DNA of 64,000 bases, from the NCBI GenBank assembly GCA_023248995.1, contig JAHFDN010000003.1, forward strand, positions 1-64,000, read 5' to 3'. Numbering within the stretch: the first letter of the stretch is position 1; the number at the start of each line of letters is the position of its first letter. Made by a program: the position numbers and the translations under genes. This DNA is from Candidatus Rokuibacteriota bacterium. GTDB lineage: Bacteria > Methylomirabilota > Methylomirabilia > Rokubacteriales > CSP1-6. The notes below the pieces were generated by a model. It did no database searches. It worked only from the letters and a program-made list of their open reading frames with translations, and was not told where the DNA came from. This document shows, in pieces, positions 54,485-62,623 of this stretch.

Positions 54485-54862
54485 GTGACCCGAGAGGAGT
54501 TCGAGGCGCTGGTGGCCCGGGCCCTCAAGACCCTCCCCCGGCGCTTCAGGGCCAAGATGAAGAACATCGCCGTGGTCGTGGAAGACTGGGCCGATCCCGC
54601 GACCCTGATGGATATGGGGATCGAGCCGCCCGACACCCTCTACGGCCTCTATCGGGGCGTTGATCTCACGCGCCGCGACTCGTCCTACGGCAACGTCCTT
54701 CCCGATACCATCACCATTTACCAGGGGCCCATCGAGGAGGACTCGGCCGACGAAGCGGAGATGACCGAGCTGATCCGCGACGTGGTCATCCACGAGGTCG
54801 GCCACTACTTCGGCCTGGATGACGAGGCCATGGACGCATTGGAGCGCCCGGAAGAAGAGTAA
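54485..54862 (+). CDS. Minimal zincin-fold metallopeptidase
   Basis: A 125-residue cytoplasmic protein with the zinc motif HEVGHYFGLDD (His103, Glu104, His107). IYQGPIEEDSADEAEM precedes it. This matches the small conserved metallopeptidase family often found beside housekeeping genes. The gene starts at GTG nine bases after the rel stop, so it is in the same operon. The substrate is unknown. Confidence 0.83.
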   Translation: MTREEFEALVARALKTLPRRFRAKMKNIAVVVEDWADPATLMDMGIEPPDTLYGLYRGVDLTRRDSSYGNVLPDTITIYQGPIEEDSADEAEMTELIRDVVIHEVGHYFGLDDEAMDALERPEEE

Positions 54863-54901
54863 ATCACCCGCCTTCTCGTCTCGGTCTCCCTAAGTTTTTC
54901 C

Positions 54902-54947
54902 TTGACAAGGCTTTCAACTTCCTCTACGTTTTCAGCAGATGCTGAAA
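54902..54947 (+). promoter_or_regulatory. Promoter with operator palindrome before the AbiEi-like gene
   Basis: TTGACA (54902-54907), 17 bases, TACGTT (54925-54930). Over the start site lies a perfect inverted repeat, TTTCAGCA-GA-TGCTGAAA (54930-54947). Position and symmetry suggest a repressor site, most simply for the winged-helix protein encoded just downstream. The region is clearly more A/T-rich than its surroundings. Confidence 0.6.
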
Positions 54948-54967
54948 CTCGAAGAACAAGTGAAACG

Positions 54968-56014
54968 ATGCGAAAGACCGATGAGATTAGGAAGTCGGGC
55001 GTCCAGCAGCTTCGCGAGCTCTTTCCAAAAGTGAAGGTCTGGGAGGAGATCCGCGACAGCAAGGTGGGCGATCAGCGGGCGGATCTGCTCGTGAAATTCC
55101 AGATGGGGAGCCAGGAACATCTCCTGGCCCTCGAGGTCGCTGGCCTCGGGCAGCCCAGACAGATTCGCGAGGCCGTGACCCGGCTCAGCGACATCCGTCG
55201 CGACCTGCCGGCCGCGTACCCGGTGGCTCTGGCGGAGTACATCGGCCCCCAGTCGGCCTCGCTGCTCCGCCGGAACAACTTCGGCTATGTGGATCTTTCC
55301 GGCAACTGCTACCTCGCCTTCGAGAACGTCCTCATCGAAAAAGAAGGCAAGCCCAACACCCGGCCCTCGACCCGGCCGCTCAAGTCCCTCTTCGCGCCCC
55401 GGGCCACGCGCGTCGTACGGGTTCTGCTGGCAAACGCCGAGCACGGCTGGCGGCTCGAGGAGCTGGCCAAGGCGGCGGACGTGAGCCTGGGGCACGCGCA
55501 CAACGTGGTCAAGCGCCTCGAAGAGCTCGCGTGGGCCGTCCGGGAAGAACGCCAGCGAATCTATCTCGCCAAGCCCGCCGACCTGCTCGACGCGTGGTGC
55601 GAGGCCTACTCCTACCGCGAGAACGTTGTGGCAACGTACTTCTCGCCTGAGCGCATCACGCGACGGCTGATGGCAGAGATCGTCCGCCTCGCCCTGGCCG
55701 AAGGGCGTCGCTACGCCTTCACGCTACACGCCGGCGCCGCGCTGGTGGCACCCAACATCCGCTTTCCGATCATCCACTGCTATCTGGAGGGCGCCCCGGA
55801 CCCCTTGGCCCGTGCGCTGGGGCTCAGGCCAGGCGAGGGGGAGGGCAATGTGCATCTCCTGACGCCGTACGACTCCGGGGTCTTCTACGGCCGACTGGAA
55901 AAGAGCGGGCTATCGGTGGCGTGTCTTCCGCAGCTCTACGCGGATCTCTACCGCTACGAGCGGCGGGGGCGAGAGCAGGCAGAGTACCTCCGGCGGGAAG
56001 CCATGGGGTACTAA
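54968..56014 (+). CDS. AbiEi-like regulator with nuclease-like N-terminal domain
   Basis: A 348-residue protein from ATG 54968. Residues about 1-125 resemble a PD-(D/E)xK fold (DQRADLLVKF, then LLALEVAGLGQPRQIREAVTRL) though the lysine of ExK is Ala, so cleavage is doubtful. Residues about 148-195 (TRVVRVLLANAEHGWRLEELAKAADVSLGHAHNVVKRLEEL) form a winged helix. The remainder matches the AbiEi type IV antitoxin group. The expected partner, an AbiEii nucleotidyltransferase, is absent; two micro-ORFs follow instead. It probably binds the palindrome at 54930. Confidence 0.65.
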   Translation: MRKTDEIRKSGVQQLRELFPKVKVWEEIRDSKVGDQRADLLVKFQMGSQEHLLALEVAGLGQPRQIREAVTRLSDIRRDLPAAYPVALAEYIGPQSASLLRRNNFGYVDLSGNCYLAFENVLIEKEGKPNTRPSTRPLKSLFAPRATRVVRVLLANAEHGWRLEELAKAADVSLGHAHNVVKRLEELAWAVREERQRIYLAKPADLLDAWCEAYSYRENVVATYFSPERITRRLMAEIVRLALAEGRRYAFTLHAGAALVAPNIRFPIIHCYLEGAPDPLARALGLRPGEGEGNVHLLTPYDSGVFYGRLEKSGLSVACLPQLYADLYRYERRGREQAEYLRREAMGY

Positions 56015-56039
56015 ACCGGAGAGGGGGTGAAACCGAACG

Positions 56040-56081
56040 ATGGCGAAGAAGAAGGCCAAGAAAAAGGGCAAGAAGCGCTAG
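56040..56081 (+). CDS. Lysine-rich micro-ORF 1 (13 residues)
   Basis: MAKKKAKKKGKKR, 9 of 13 residues Lys or Arg. The purine-rich GGGGGTGA (56023-56030) lies nine bases before the ATG, a good ribosome site. It is 25 bases after the AbiEi-like stop. Such cationic peptides bind nucleic acid or membranes. Whether it is made is unknown; the strength of the ribosome site and a near copy downstream are the evidence. Confidence 0.5.
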   Translation: MAKKKAKKKGKKR

Positions 56082-56131
56082 TGCCCGATGGGTACCCGAA
56101 CGTCGAGTACCGGAAAGGAGGTGACAACTGA

Positions 56132-56167
56132 ATGGCAAAAAAGAAGGCGACCAAGAAAAAGAAGTAG
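56132..56167 (+). CDS. Lysine-rich micro-ORF 2 (11 residues)
   Basis: MAKKKATKKKK, preceded by AAAGGAGGTGA (56114-56124), a full match to the 16S rRNA tail, seven bases before the ATG. This is the best ribosome site in the window and serves only an 11-codon frame. The first six residues equal those of micro-ORF 1. A terminator follows 50 bases later. Confidence 0.55.
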   Translation: MAKKKATKKKK

Positions 56168-56216
56168 GTTCGGCAGTACGACTCGGTGGGGGGGGCGGCC
56201 TCCCACCGGCACTCAT

Positions 56217-56271
56217 CCCCTCACCCGGGCCCTCTCCCCTCAGGGGAGAGGGTTTGGGATGAGGGGTTTTT
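56217..56271 (+). terminator. Nested-hairpin terminator
   Basis: A perfect 10-bp stem CCCTCTCCCC-TCA-GGGGAGAGGG (56230-56252) lies inside an outer 7-bp stem, CCCCTCA (56217-56223) with TGAGGGG (56260-56266), followed by TTTTT (56267-56271). It ends the micro-ORF unit and meets the rpmB stop on the other strand. The inner core resembles a palindrome seen widely in proteobacterial genomes. Confidence 0.75.
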
Positions 56272-56461
56272 ATACGACCCTGGTCACCTTGCCTGCCTTC
56301 AGGCAGCGGGTGCAGACGCGGATCCGCTTGGGCGTTCCCCCCACGATGGTCCGCGTGGATGTCAGGTTCGGCAGCCAGCGCCGCCTGCTCACGTTGTGCG
56401 CGTGGCTGATCCGGTTACCGAAAGCCGGACCTTTGCCGCAGACATCACAGCGTTGTGCCAT
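56270..56461 (-). CDS. rpmB: 50S ribosomal protein L28
   Basis: A 63-residue ribosomal protein. [22 protein letters not shown] and [14 protein letters not shown] show this is the zinc-binding (C+) form with two CxxC pairs. AAGGAG precedes the ATG. It is a single-gene unit, convergent with the AbiEi-like transcript and divergent from recG. Confidence 0.93.
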   Translation of the reverse strand: MAQRCDVCGKGPAFGNRISHAHNVSRRRWLPNLTSTRTIVGGTPKRIRVCTRCLKAGKVTRVV

Positions 56462-56507
56462 CGTGGCTCCTTCTGAGGTGACGGGAGGTTGCCCGAGCCA
56501 AGGACCT

Positions 56508-56536
56508 TGTATAGCATACACCGATGAGTGAGGCAA
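56508..56536 (-). promoter_or_regulatory. Promoter of rpmB
   Basis: Reverse strand: TTGCCT (56531-56536), 17 bases, TATACA (56508-56513). The start site near 56500 gives a leader of about 40 bases. On the forward strand TTGCCC (56489) and TATAGC (56510) with a 15-base gap could be a weaker, overlapping recG promoter. Confidence 0.5.
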
Positions 56537-56540
56537 CTGA

Positions 56541-58649
56541 TTGGCGACCTCCCGTCCCGCGTCGCGCGAGTCGGCCCGGGGCCTCCAGAGTCCCCTCCAG
56601 TACCTGAAGGGGGTGGGGCCCCAGCGGGCCAAGCTCCTCTCGCGGCTGGGCCTCGAGACGATCGAAGATGGCCTCTTCTTCGTCCCGAGCCGGCACGAAG
56701 ACCGAAGCCGCCTCACCCCGTTCGGCGCCCTCGGGGAGGGGAAAGCCCAATCCTGCTCGGGGACCATCGTCGGGATCAGCCCGCCCCCGCGGGGCAACCC
56801 GCGCGCGCCCTTCGCCGTCACGCTCCGGGACGGCACAGGATATCTCACCGCAGTGTGGTTCAACCAGCCCTACCTCGAGAAGGTGCTCAAGCGGGGGCAG
56901 ACCCTCGTCCTCCACGGGCGGGTCGCGCGCTTCCGGAACGGGCCGCTCCAGATGCAACACCCGGACTTCGAGATCGTCGAGGAGGGGGAGGACGAGGCCC
57001 TCCACACCGGCCGCCTCGTGCCCATTTACGGGCTGACCGAGGGCCTCACTCAGCGCCCGCTCCGGCGTCTCATCTGGCGCCTCGTGGAGGAGCACGCGGC
57101 GGGGGTGCCGGAGATCCTGCCCGACGCGGTCAGGCGGCGCCGCGCGCTCATCTCGCTTCCGGTCGCCGTCAGGGCGATCCACTTCCCCGGGAGCGAGGCA
57201 GAGCTGAGCGCCGCGCGCCGCCGGCTGGTCTTCGACGATTTCCTGCTCCTCCAGCTGGGTCTCGCCATCCGCCGGCAGCGGGAGGGGCGCGCGCGCGGGC
57301 TCAGCCTGGACCCGGCCGGTGTACTGGTGGGGCGACTCCGCCGGTCGCTGCCGTTCGCGCTCACCGACGCCCAGGAGCGGGTCTGGGAGGAGATCCGTCG
57401 GGACCTGGCCGGCCCCTACGCGATGAACCGGCTGCTTCAGGGCGACGTGGGCTCGGGGAAGACCATCGTCGCGGCCATGGCGATCCTGACGGCGGTCGAC
57501 GCCGGCTATCAGGCCGCGCTGATGGCGCCTACCGAGATCCTGGCCGAGCAGCACCTGATGACCCTGGAGCAGTGGCTTCCGCCGCTGGGGGTCCCCGTCG
57601 CGCTCCTCACCTCTGCCATCAAGGGGCGGGAGCGGGATGCGCGGCTCGCCGGCGTGGCCTCCGGCGCGATCTCCTGCCTCGTGGGGACCCACGCGCTGGT
57701 CCAGGAGGGCGTCGAGTTCCGGCGGCTCGGTCTCGCCGTGGTGGACGAGCAGCACCGTTTCGGCGTCGTCCAGCGGGCGGTGCTCAGGCGCAAGGGGGAC
57801 AATCCCCACGTCCTGGTGATGACGGCCACGCCCATCCCGCGCACGCTCGCGCTCACCCTCTACGGGGACCTCGACGTGTCGGTGATAGACGAACTGCCTC
57901 CGGGCCGCCAGCCGATTGTCACCGCCGCGCGGACCGAGGCCAAGCGCGCCCAGATCTATGCGTTCCTCCGCCGGCAGATCGCGGAAGGCCGCCAGGCGTA
58001 CGTGGTTTGCCCCCTGGTGGAAGAGTCCGAAGCCACGGACCTCAAGGCCGCCACCGAAATGGCGGAGCGGCTCCAGCGGGAGGTCTTCGCCGACCTCCGG
58101 GTGGGATTGCTCCACGGCAGGATGCCGCTCGGCGGAAAAGAAGCGGTGATGGAAGCCTTCAAGGCAGGCGAGATCCACGTCCTCGTCTCCACCACCGTGA
58201 TCGAGGTCGGGATTGACGTGGCGAACGCGTCCGTCATGCTCGTGGAGCACGCCGAGCGCTTCGGCCTCTCCCAGCTTCACCAGCTGCGCGGCCGAGTGGG
58301 GCGCGGTCCCTGGAAGTCCTACTGCATCCTGCTCCGGTCCGGGACGTCGTCCGCCGAGGCCCGGCGCCGGATCGACGCGATGACCCACACACAGGACGGG
58401 TTCAGGATCGCGGAGGTGGACCTGGAGCTCCGAGGTCCCGGAGACTTTTTCGGGACGCGCCAGTCGGGTCTCCCCCAGTTCCGGGTGGCTGACCTCCTGC
58501 GCGACGGTCGGGCCCTCGAGGAGGCCCGCCAGGAGGCCTTCGACCTGGTCGCGGCGGACCCCGACCTCGCGCTTCCCGAACACCGCGGCCTCCGGGCGGC
58601 CTTGCTCGCTCGCTGGCGGGGCAAGCTCGAGCTGGCGTCGGTCGGATGA
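56541..58649 (+). CDS. recG: ATP-dependent DNA helicase RecG
   Basis: A 702-residue helicase that regresses stalled forks. The N-terminal wedge domain holds [37 protein letters not shown]; the motor has [15 protein letters not shown] and [10 protein letters not shown], and the C-terminus [15 protein letters not shown] and [11 protein letters not shown]. An in-frame TGA directly precedes TTG 56541, making this the earliest possible start. Confidence 0.93.
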   Translation: MATSRPASRESARGLQSPLQYLKGVGPQRAKLLSRLGLETIEDGLFFVPSRHEDRSRLTPFGALGEGKAQSCSGTIVGISPPPRGNPRAPFAVTLRDGTGYLTAVWFNQPYLEKVLKRGQTLVLHGRVARFRNGPLQMQHPDFEIVEEGEDEALHTGRLVPIYGLTEGLTQRPLRRLIWRLVEEHAAGVPEILPDAVRRRRALISLPVAVRAIHFPGSEAELSAARRRLVFDDFLLLQLGLAIRRQREGRARGLSLDPAGVLVGRLRRSLPFALTDAQERVWEEIRRDLAGPYAMNRLLQGDVGSGKTIVAAMAILTAVDAGYQAALMAPTEILAEQHLMTLEQWLPPLGVPVALLTSAIKGRERDARLAGVASGAISCLVGTHALVQEGVEFRRLGLAVVDEQHRFGVVQRAVLRRKGDNPHVLVMTATPIPRTLALTLYGDLDVSVIDELPPGRQPIVTAARTEAKRAQIYAFLRRQIAEGRQAYVVCPLVEESEATDLKAATEMAERLQREVFADLRVGLLHGRMPLGGKEAVMEAFKAGEIHVLVSTTVIEVGIDVANASVMLVEHAERFGLSQLHQLRGRVGRGPWKSYCILLRSGTSSAEARRRIDAMTHTQDGFRIAEVDLELRGPGDFFGTRQSGLPQFRVADLLRDGRALEEARQEAFDLVAADPDLALPEHRGLRAALLARWRGKLELASVG

Positions 58650-60355
58650 ACCGGTCCGGCGCCCTCGTCGCGGCCCTGGCCGCTGTCGCCCCCAGGTTCT
58701 CGGGCGAGGATCGCCACGCGAAGCTCGGGCTTCTGGTGCAGCTGGCAGAGAGCCGGATCCAGGCGCCGGCGGCCCTTCTCCGCTTACACGAAGCCCTCTG
58801 CTTCCTCCAGGCATATCCCGACGACGGAGCGGTGCTGGCCCACGCGGAGCAGGCGCTCGGGACCTTCCCGGCGCGCATCACGCGGCTCCGGCCGAGCGCG
58901 CGGGCACGCCTCCACGACTCGGGTGTCGCGGCAACGACGCTGGACTACCCCTTCGGGCTCGCGATGACGCGCTGGCTCGCCGCGCGGTTTCCGCGAGACG
59001 TGGAGATCGACTGGAAAAAATCGCGCGGCGCCGAGCGCCTGGATGACGCGCTCCCGCTCCTCATCGCCCAGGCCGAGGAGGATGCTCTCAGCGAGGGCGG
59101 GCCGGGGTGGCGTCGCTGGCTCCGCGCCGCCAAAGGGGGGCGGCGGCTCACCGACCTCCGGCTGTTGATGGAACTCCTCGAGCGGAGTGGGCTGCCCGAG
59201 GAGACGCGCGAGTGGTTGTTCGAAAGCCTGGAGTTGTCCATCCGGTGGCGGCTCGTCGGCCCGGCGGCGTCGCGGACGCTGGCCAAGCTCCCCTCGTCGC
59301 CCCCCTTCTTCCACGCGGATGGGCTCAAGCGGGTGGGCTTTTCCTTCGTCGCTGAAGTGGCGCGACCGCTCGGGTCCATCCGGCCGGCCCCGCGCCCGCT
59401 GGCCGAGTCGGTGATCGAGTCGGCCCGCGTCGCCATGGCAACCCGCCTCCGCGAGCTCCACGCTTTCTCCCATGCCAATCCGGACGACGTCCTCGTCGCG
59501 GACCCGGGTCGCGGCCTTCGGATCGCGCTCATCGGCGTCCTGCCCCAATTCCGACTCCCCCTCGAGGGGTATTACGCGTTCTACGTCCTGAAAAATGGAG
59601 TCCCCGTCAGCTACGGCGGGGGCTGGGAACTGTTCGGGACGCTCGAAATCGGGCTGAATGTCTTCGAGTCGTTCCGCCAGGGCGAGTCGGCATTCATCTT
59701 CAGCCAGATTCTGCGCGCGTACCGGCAGGTCCTGGGCATGCGCACCGTGGTCGTGGATCGCTACCAGCTCGGCCACGACAACCCCGAAGCCCTCCGATCC
59801 GGGGCGTTCTATTTCTACCATCGGCTCGGCTTTCGCCCGCGGGACCCCGCGGTGCTCTCCGCGTCGGAAGCGGAGCACGCCAAGATCGCCCAAGATCCCT
59901 CCTACCGCTCACCCCTCAGCATCCTCAGGCGGCTGGCCGTGGCGGAGATGTACCTGACCCTTCCCGGCGGGATCGCCAAGCCCGAGGCGCGCCTCCGGGC
60001 GAGCCAGGTCGCCCTGCTCGTGACGCGCCTCGTCGCCCGGGAATTCGACGGGGACCGTCGCGTGGCGACTCGGGCGGCGACGGCCCGGGTCGCGCGGGCG
60101 TTGGGGGTTCCCCGATGGCGGGCGTGGCCGCCCGACGAGCGGCGAGCCTTCGAGCGCCTGTCGCTGGTGGCGGCGCTGATTCCGGATCTGGACCGTTGGC
60201 CGGCGCCGGACCGTCGTGCCCTCGCGCGGATTCTTCGGGCCAAGGGCGCCCGGAGCGAGCGACCGTACGCGAGGCTCCTCGGCGGTCACCGACGCTTCCG
60301 GACGGGCCTGGAGGCCCTCGTGGCCGCCTCTCCGGGGGAGACGGGTGTGAGGTAG
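58646..60355 (+). CDS. Unknown protein with possible acyltransferase-like region
   Basis: A 569-residue soluble, arginine-rich protein not recognised. Its ATG overlaps the recG stop. Helical N-terminal part (about 1-230); a middle part (about 285-410) with GYYAFYVLKNGVPVSYGGGWELFGTLEIGLNVFESFRQGESAFIF and SGAFYFYHRLGFRPRDP faintly resembles a GNAT fold; helical Arg-rich C-terminus. Length and codon use fit a real gene. The operon with recG and rsmD gives no direct clue to function. Confidence 0.7.
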   Translation: MNRSGALVAALAAVAPRFSGEDRHAKLGLLVQLAESRIQAPAALLRLHEALCFLQAYPDDGAVLAHAEQALGTFPARITRLRPSARARLHDSGVAATTLDYPFGLAMTRWLAARFPRDVEIDWKKSRGAERLDDALPLLIAQAEEDALSEGGPGWRRWLRAAKGGRRLTDLRLLMELLERSGLPEETREWLFESLELSIRWRLVGPAASRTLAKLPSSPPFFHADGLKRVGFSFVAEVARPLGSIRPAPRPLAESVIESARVAMATRLRELHAFSHANPDDVLVADPGRGLRIALIGVLPQFRLPLEGYYAFYVLKNGVPVSYGGGWELFGTLEIGLNVFESFRQGESAFIFSQILRAYRQVLGMRTVVVDRYQLGHDNPEALRSGAFYFYHRLGFRPRDPAVLSASEAEHAKIAQDPSYRSPLSILRRLAVAEMYLTLPGGIAKPEARLRASQVALLVTRLVAREFDGDRRVATRAATARVARALGVPRWRAWPPDERRAFERLSLVAALIPDLDRWPAPDRRALARILRAKGARSERPYARLLGGHRRFRTGLEALVAASPGETGVR

Positions 60356-60359
60356 GAGG

Positions 60360-60914
60360 GTGCGGGTCATCGCGGGCGAGTGGAAGGGGCAGAAACTTTC
60401 GGCGCCGGCGGGGCGGACGATCCGTCCCACGGCCGACCAGGTGCGGACCGCGCTCATGGATACGCTCTCGCCCTGGCTCGCGGAGGCCCGCTTCCTGGAT
60501 CTCTTTGCCGGCGGCGGCGGCGTCGGGATCGAGGCACTATCCCGAGGGGCCCGCGAAGCGCTCTTCGTGGAGATCGACCCGCTCGCGCTGGCCTCGCTCA
60601 GGGAAAATCTCGCGCGCCTGGGGGCGCGGGAGCGGGGCCGTGTGCTCCGTCGCGAGGTCTCGCAGGGCATCGAGGCGCTCAAGCGCGAAGGGGAGCGGTT
60701 CCGGTTGATCTTTCTCGACCCTCCCTACGGGAGCGCGCTGGTCGCGGAGACCCTCAAGCGCCTGGCCGACGGCGCGCTCCTCGAGGGCGACGGCGTCGTG
60801 GTCGCCCAACACCTGACGAAGGAGCCCCTCCCGGAGCGGTTCGGTTCGCTCGCTCGGTGGAAGAGCCGCCGGTTCGGGGAAACGACCTTGACTTTCTTTC
60901 GTCACGCGGAGTAA
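60360..60914 (+). CDS. rsmD: 16S rRNA (guanine-N2)-methyltransferase RsmD
   Basis: A 184-residue SAM-dependent enzyme for m2G966. RVIAGEWKGQKL, RPTADQVRTALMDTL, FLDLFAGGGGVGIEALSRGA (SAM site) and the catalytic IFLDPPYGS are all present. GTG start with AGGAGG close by. It is followed by coaD, as in many genomes. Confidence 0.92.
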   Translation: MRVIAGEWKGQKLSAPAGRTIRPTADQVRTALMDTLSPWLAEARFLDLFAGGGGVGIEALSRGAREALFVEIDPLALASLRENLARLGARERGRVLRREVSQGIEALKREGERFRLIFLDPPYGSALVAETLKRLADGALLEGDGVVVAQHLTKEPLPERFGSLARWKSRRFGETTLTFFRHAE

Positions 60915-60938
60915 GATCAGCGAGATTTTGGAGCAACC

Positions 60939-61424
60939 GTGGGCAAGCGCGCCGTCTATCCCGGGATGTTCGACCCCATCCACAACGGCCACGTGGATCT
61001 GATCCAGCGGAGCCTGCGCATCTTCGACGAGTTGATCGTGGCCGTGGTAGCGAACCCGACCAAGCAGCCTCTGTTCCCGGTGAACGTGCGTCTGGAGATG
61101 ATCGACGAGGCGACCGCCGGCTTGCCGAACCTCCGCATCACCTCGTTCGACGGGCTCCTGATCGACCTGGTGGCTCGCGAGCGCGCCGACGTGATCGTTC
61201 GCGGGATCCGTGCCGTCTCCGACTTCGAGTACGAGTTCCAGATGGCCCTCATGAATCGGAAGCTCCGCGATAGCGTCGAAACCGTCTTTCTGATGCCGCA
61301 CGAAAAGTACACCTACATCTCATCCCGCCTCATCAAGGAGGTGGCCACCTTCGGCGCCTCCGTGGCCGGCCTGGTTCCTCCGTTGGTCGAGAAGCGCCTG
61401 GCCGAGCAGCTCTCGAGGCCGTAG
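60939..61424 (+). CDS. coaD: Phosphopantetheine adenylyltransferase
   Basis: A 161-residue enzyme that makes dephospho-CoA from 4'-phosphopantetheine and ATP. AVYPGMFDPIHNGHVDLIQRS holds the HxGH motif, ISSRLIKEVA the second. GTG start at 60939. Serves CoA supply for the CoA-dependent pathways elsewhere in the window. Confidence 0.94.
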   Translation: MGKRAVYPGMFDPIHNGHVDLIQRSLRIFDELIVAVVANPTKQPLFPVNVRLEMIDEATAGLPNLRITSFDGLLIDLVARERADVIVRGIRAVSDFEYEFQMALMNRKLRDSVETVFLMPHEKYTYISSRLIKEVATFGASVAGLVPPLVEKRLAEQLSRP

Positions 61425-61432
61425 CCCGCCCG

Positions 61433-62623
61433 ATGCTCGCTGACCGGATCAAGACGCTCGCTCCGTCGCCGACACTTGCCATCCAGGTCCAGACCCAAGC
61501 CATGCACGCCCGGGGGATCGACGTCATTTCCTTCAGTGCGGGCGAACCGGACTTCGACACGCCGGAGCGGATCAAGGAAGCGGCGCTCCGCGCTATCCGG
61601 ATGGGCCGCACGAAGTACACGGACCCCTCCGGCATCCTCGAGCTCCGCGAGGCCGTCTGCCAGAAGCTCAAGCGCGACAACGGGCTGGATTACGGCCCCG
61701 ACGAGGTTCTCGTCTCGTGCGGAGCCAAACACACGCTCTACAACCTGGCGGTGGCGCTCCTGAACCCGGGGGACGAGGTGCTGGTCCCGGCGCCCTATTG
61801 GGTGTCCTATCCGGAGCAGGTGAAGCTGGTCGGGGGAGTGCCCGTCTCCGTCGGCACCGAGGAGGCCGGAGGGTTCCAGGTGGATCCCGCCCGGCTCCGC
61901 GCCGCGCTGACGCCGGGGACCCGGGCGCTCGTCATCAACAGCCCGAACAATCCGACGGGAGCGGTGTTGTCGCCGGACGTCCTCCGCGCCGTGGCCGAGC
62001 TCGCGGTGCGGGAGGACGTGCTGCTGATCTCCGACGAGTGCTACGAAGCCCTGACCTACGGGGCGAGGCACGTGTCGATCGCCTCGCTCGGGCCGGAGGT
62101 CAAGGCGCGGACCGTCGTCGTGAACACCTGCTCGAAGGCGTACGCGATGACCGGCTGGCGGATCGGCTACGCGGCGGGGCCGCGGGCCCTCATCAAAGCC
62201 ATGGGCGTCGTCCAGAGCCAGGTCACCTCCAATCCCTCCTCCATCGCTCAGTGGGCGGCGGTCGAAGCGTTGGCGGGCCCCCAGGATGAGGTGGCCAAGA
62301 TGGTCGGAGAGTTCGACGTGCGGCGTCGGGTGATGGTCCAGAGGCTGAACGGGATCCCCGGGGTGAGCTGCGTGATGCCTCTTGGCGCGTTTTACGCCTT
62401 CCCCAACGTCGGCGGCCTCTTCGGCAAACGGTGGGAGGGCAAAGCCCTCGAGGGGTCCGTGGACGTGACGGCCTTCATCCTCGAGGCGGCGCGCGTCGCG
62501 GTCGTTCCCGGCCTCGACTTCGGCTCGGACGCCCACGTGCGGCTCTCGTACGCGACCGGGCTCGAGACGATCGAAGAGGGGCTCGCCCGCATGGACACGG
62601 CCATCCGCTCCCTCGGCACATGA
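61433..62623 (+). CDS. Class I aspartate/aromatic aminotransferase
   Basis: A 396-residue PLP enzyme. SFSAGEPDFDTPERIKEAA at the start; SPNNPTGAV, SDECYEALTYG and the PLP lysine in NTCSKAYAMTGWRIGY; the C-terminal Arg region is LRLSYAT. This matches the aspartate aminotransferase Ib group. Starts 8 bases after coaD. The next gene overlaps the stop. Confidence 0.9.
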   Translation: MLADRIKTLAPSPTLAIQVQTQAMHARGIDVISFSAGEPDFDTPERIKEAALRAIRMGRTKYTDPSGILELREAVCQKLKRDNGLDYGPDEVLVSCGAKHTLYNLAVALLNPGDEVLVPAPYWVSYPEQVKLVGGVPVSVGTEEAGGFQVDPARLRAALTPGTRALVINSPNNPTGAVLSPDVLRAVAELAVREDVLLISDECYEALTYGARHVSIASLGPEVKARTVVVNTCSKAYAMTGWRIGYAAGPRALIKAMGVVQSQVTSNPSSIAQWAAVEALAGPQDEVAKMVGEFDVRRRVMVQRLNGIPGVSCVMPLGAFYAFPNVGGLFGKRWEGKALEGSVDVTAFILEAARVAVVPGLDFGSDAHVRLSYATGLETIEEGLARMDTAIRSLGT

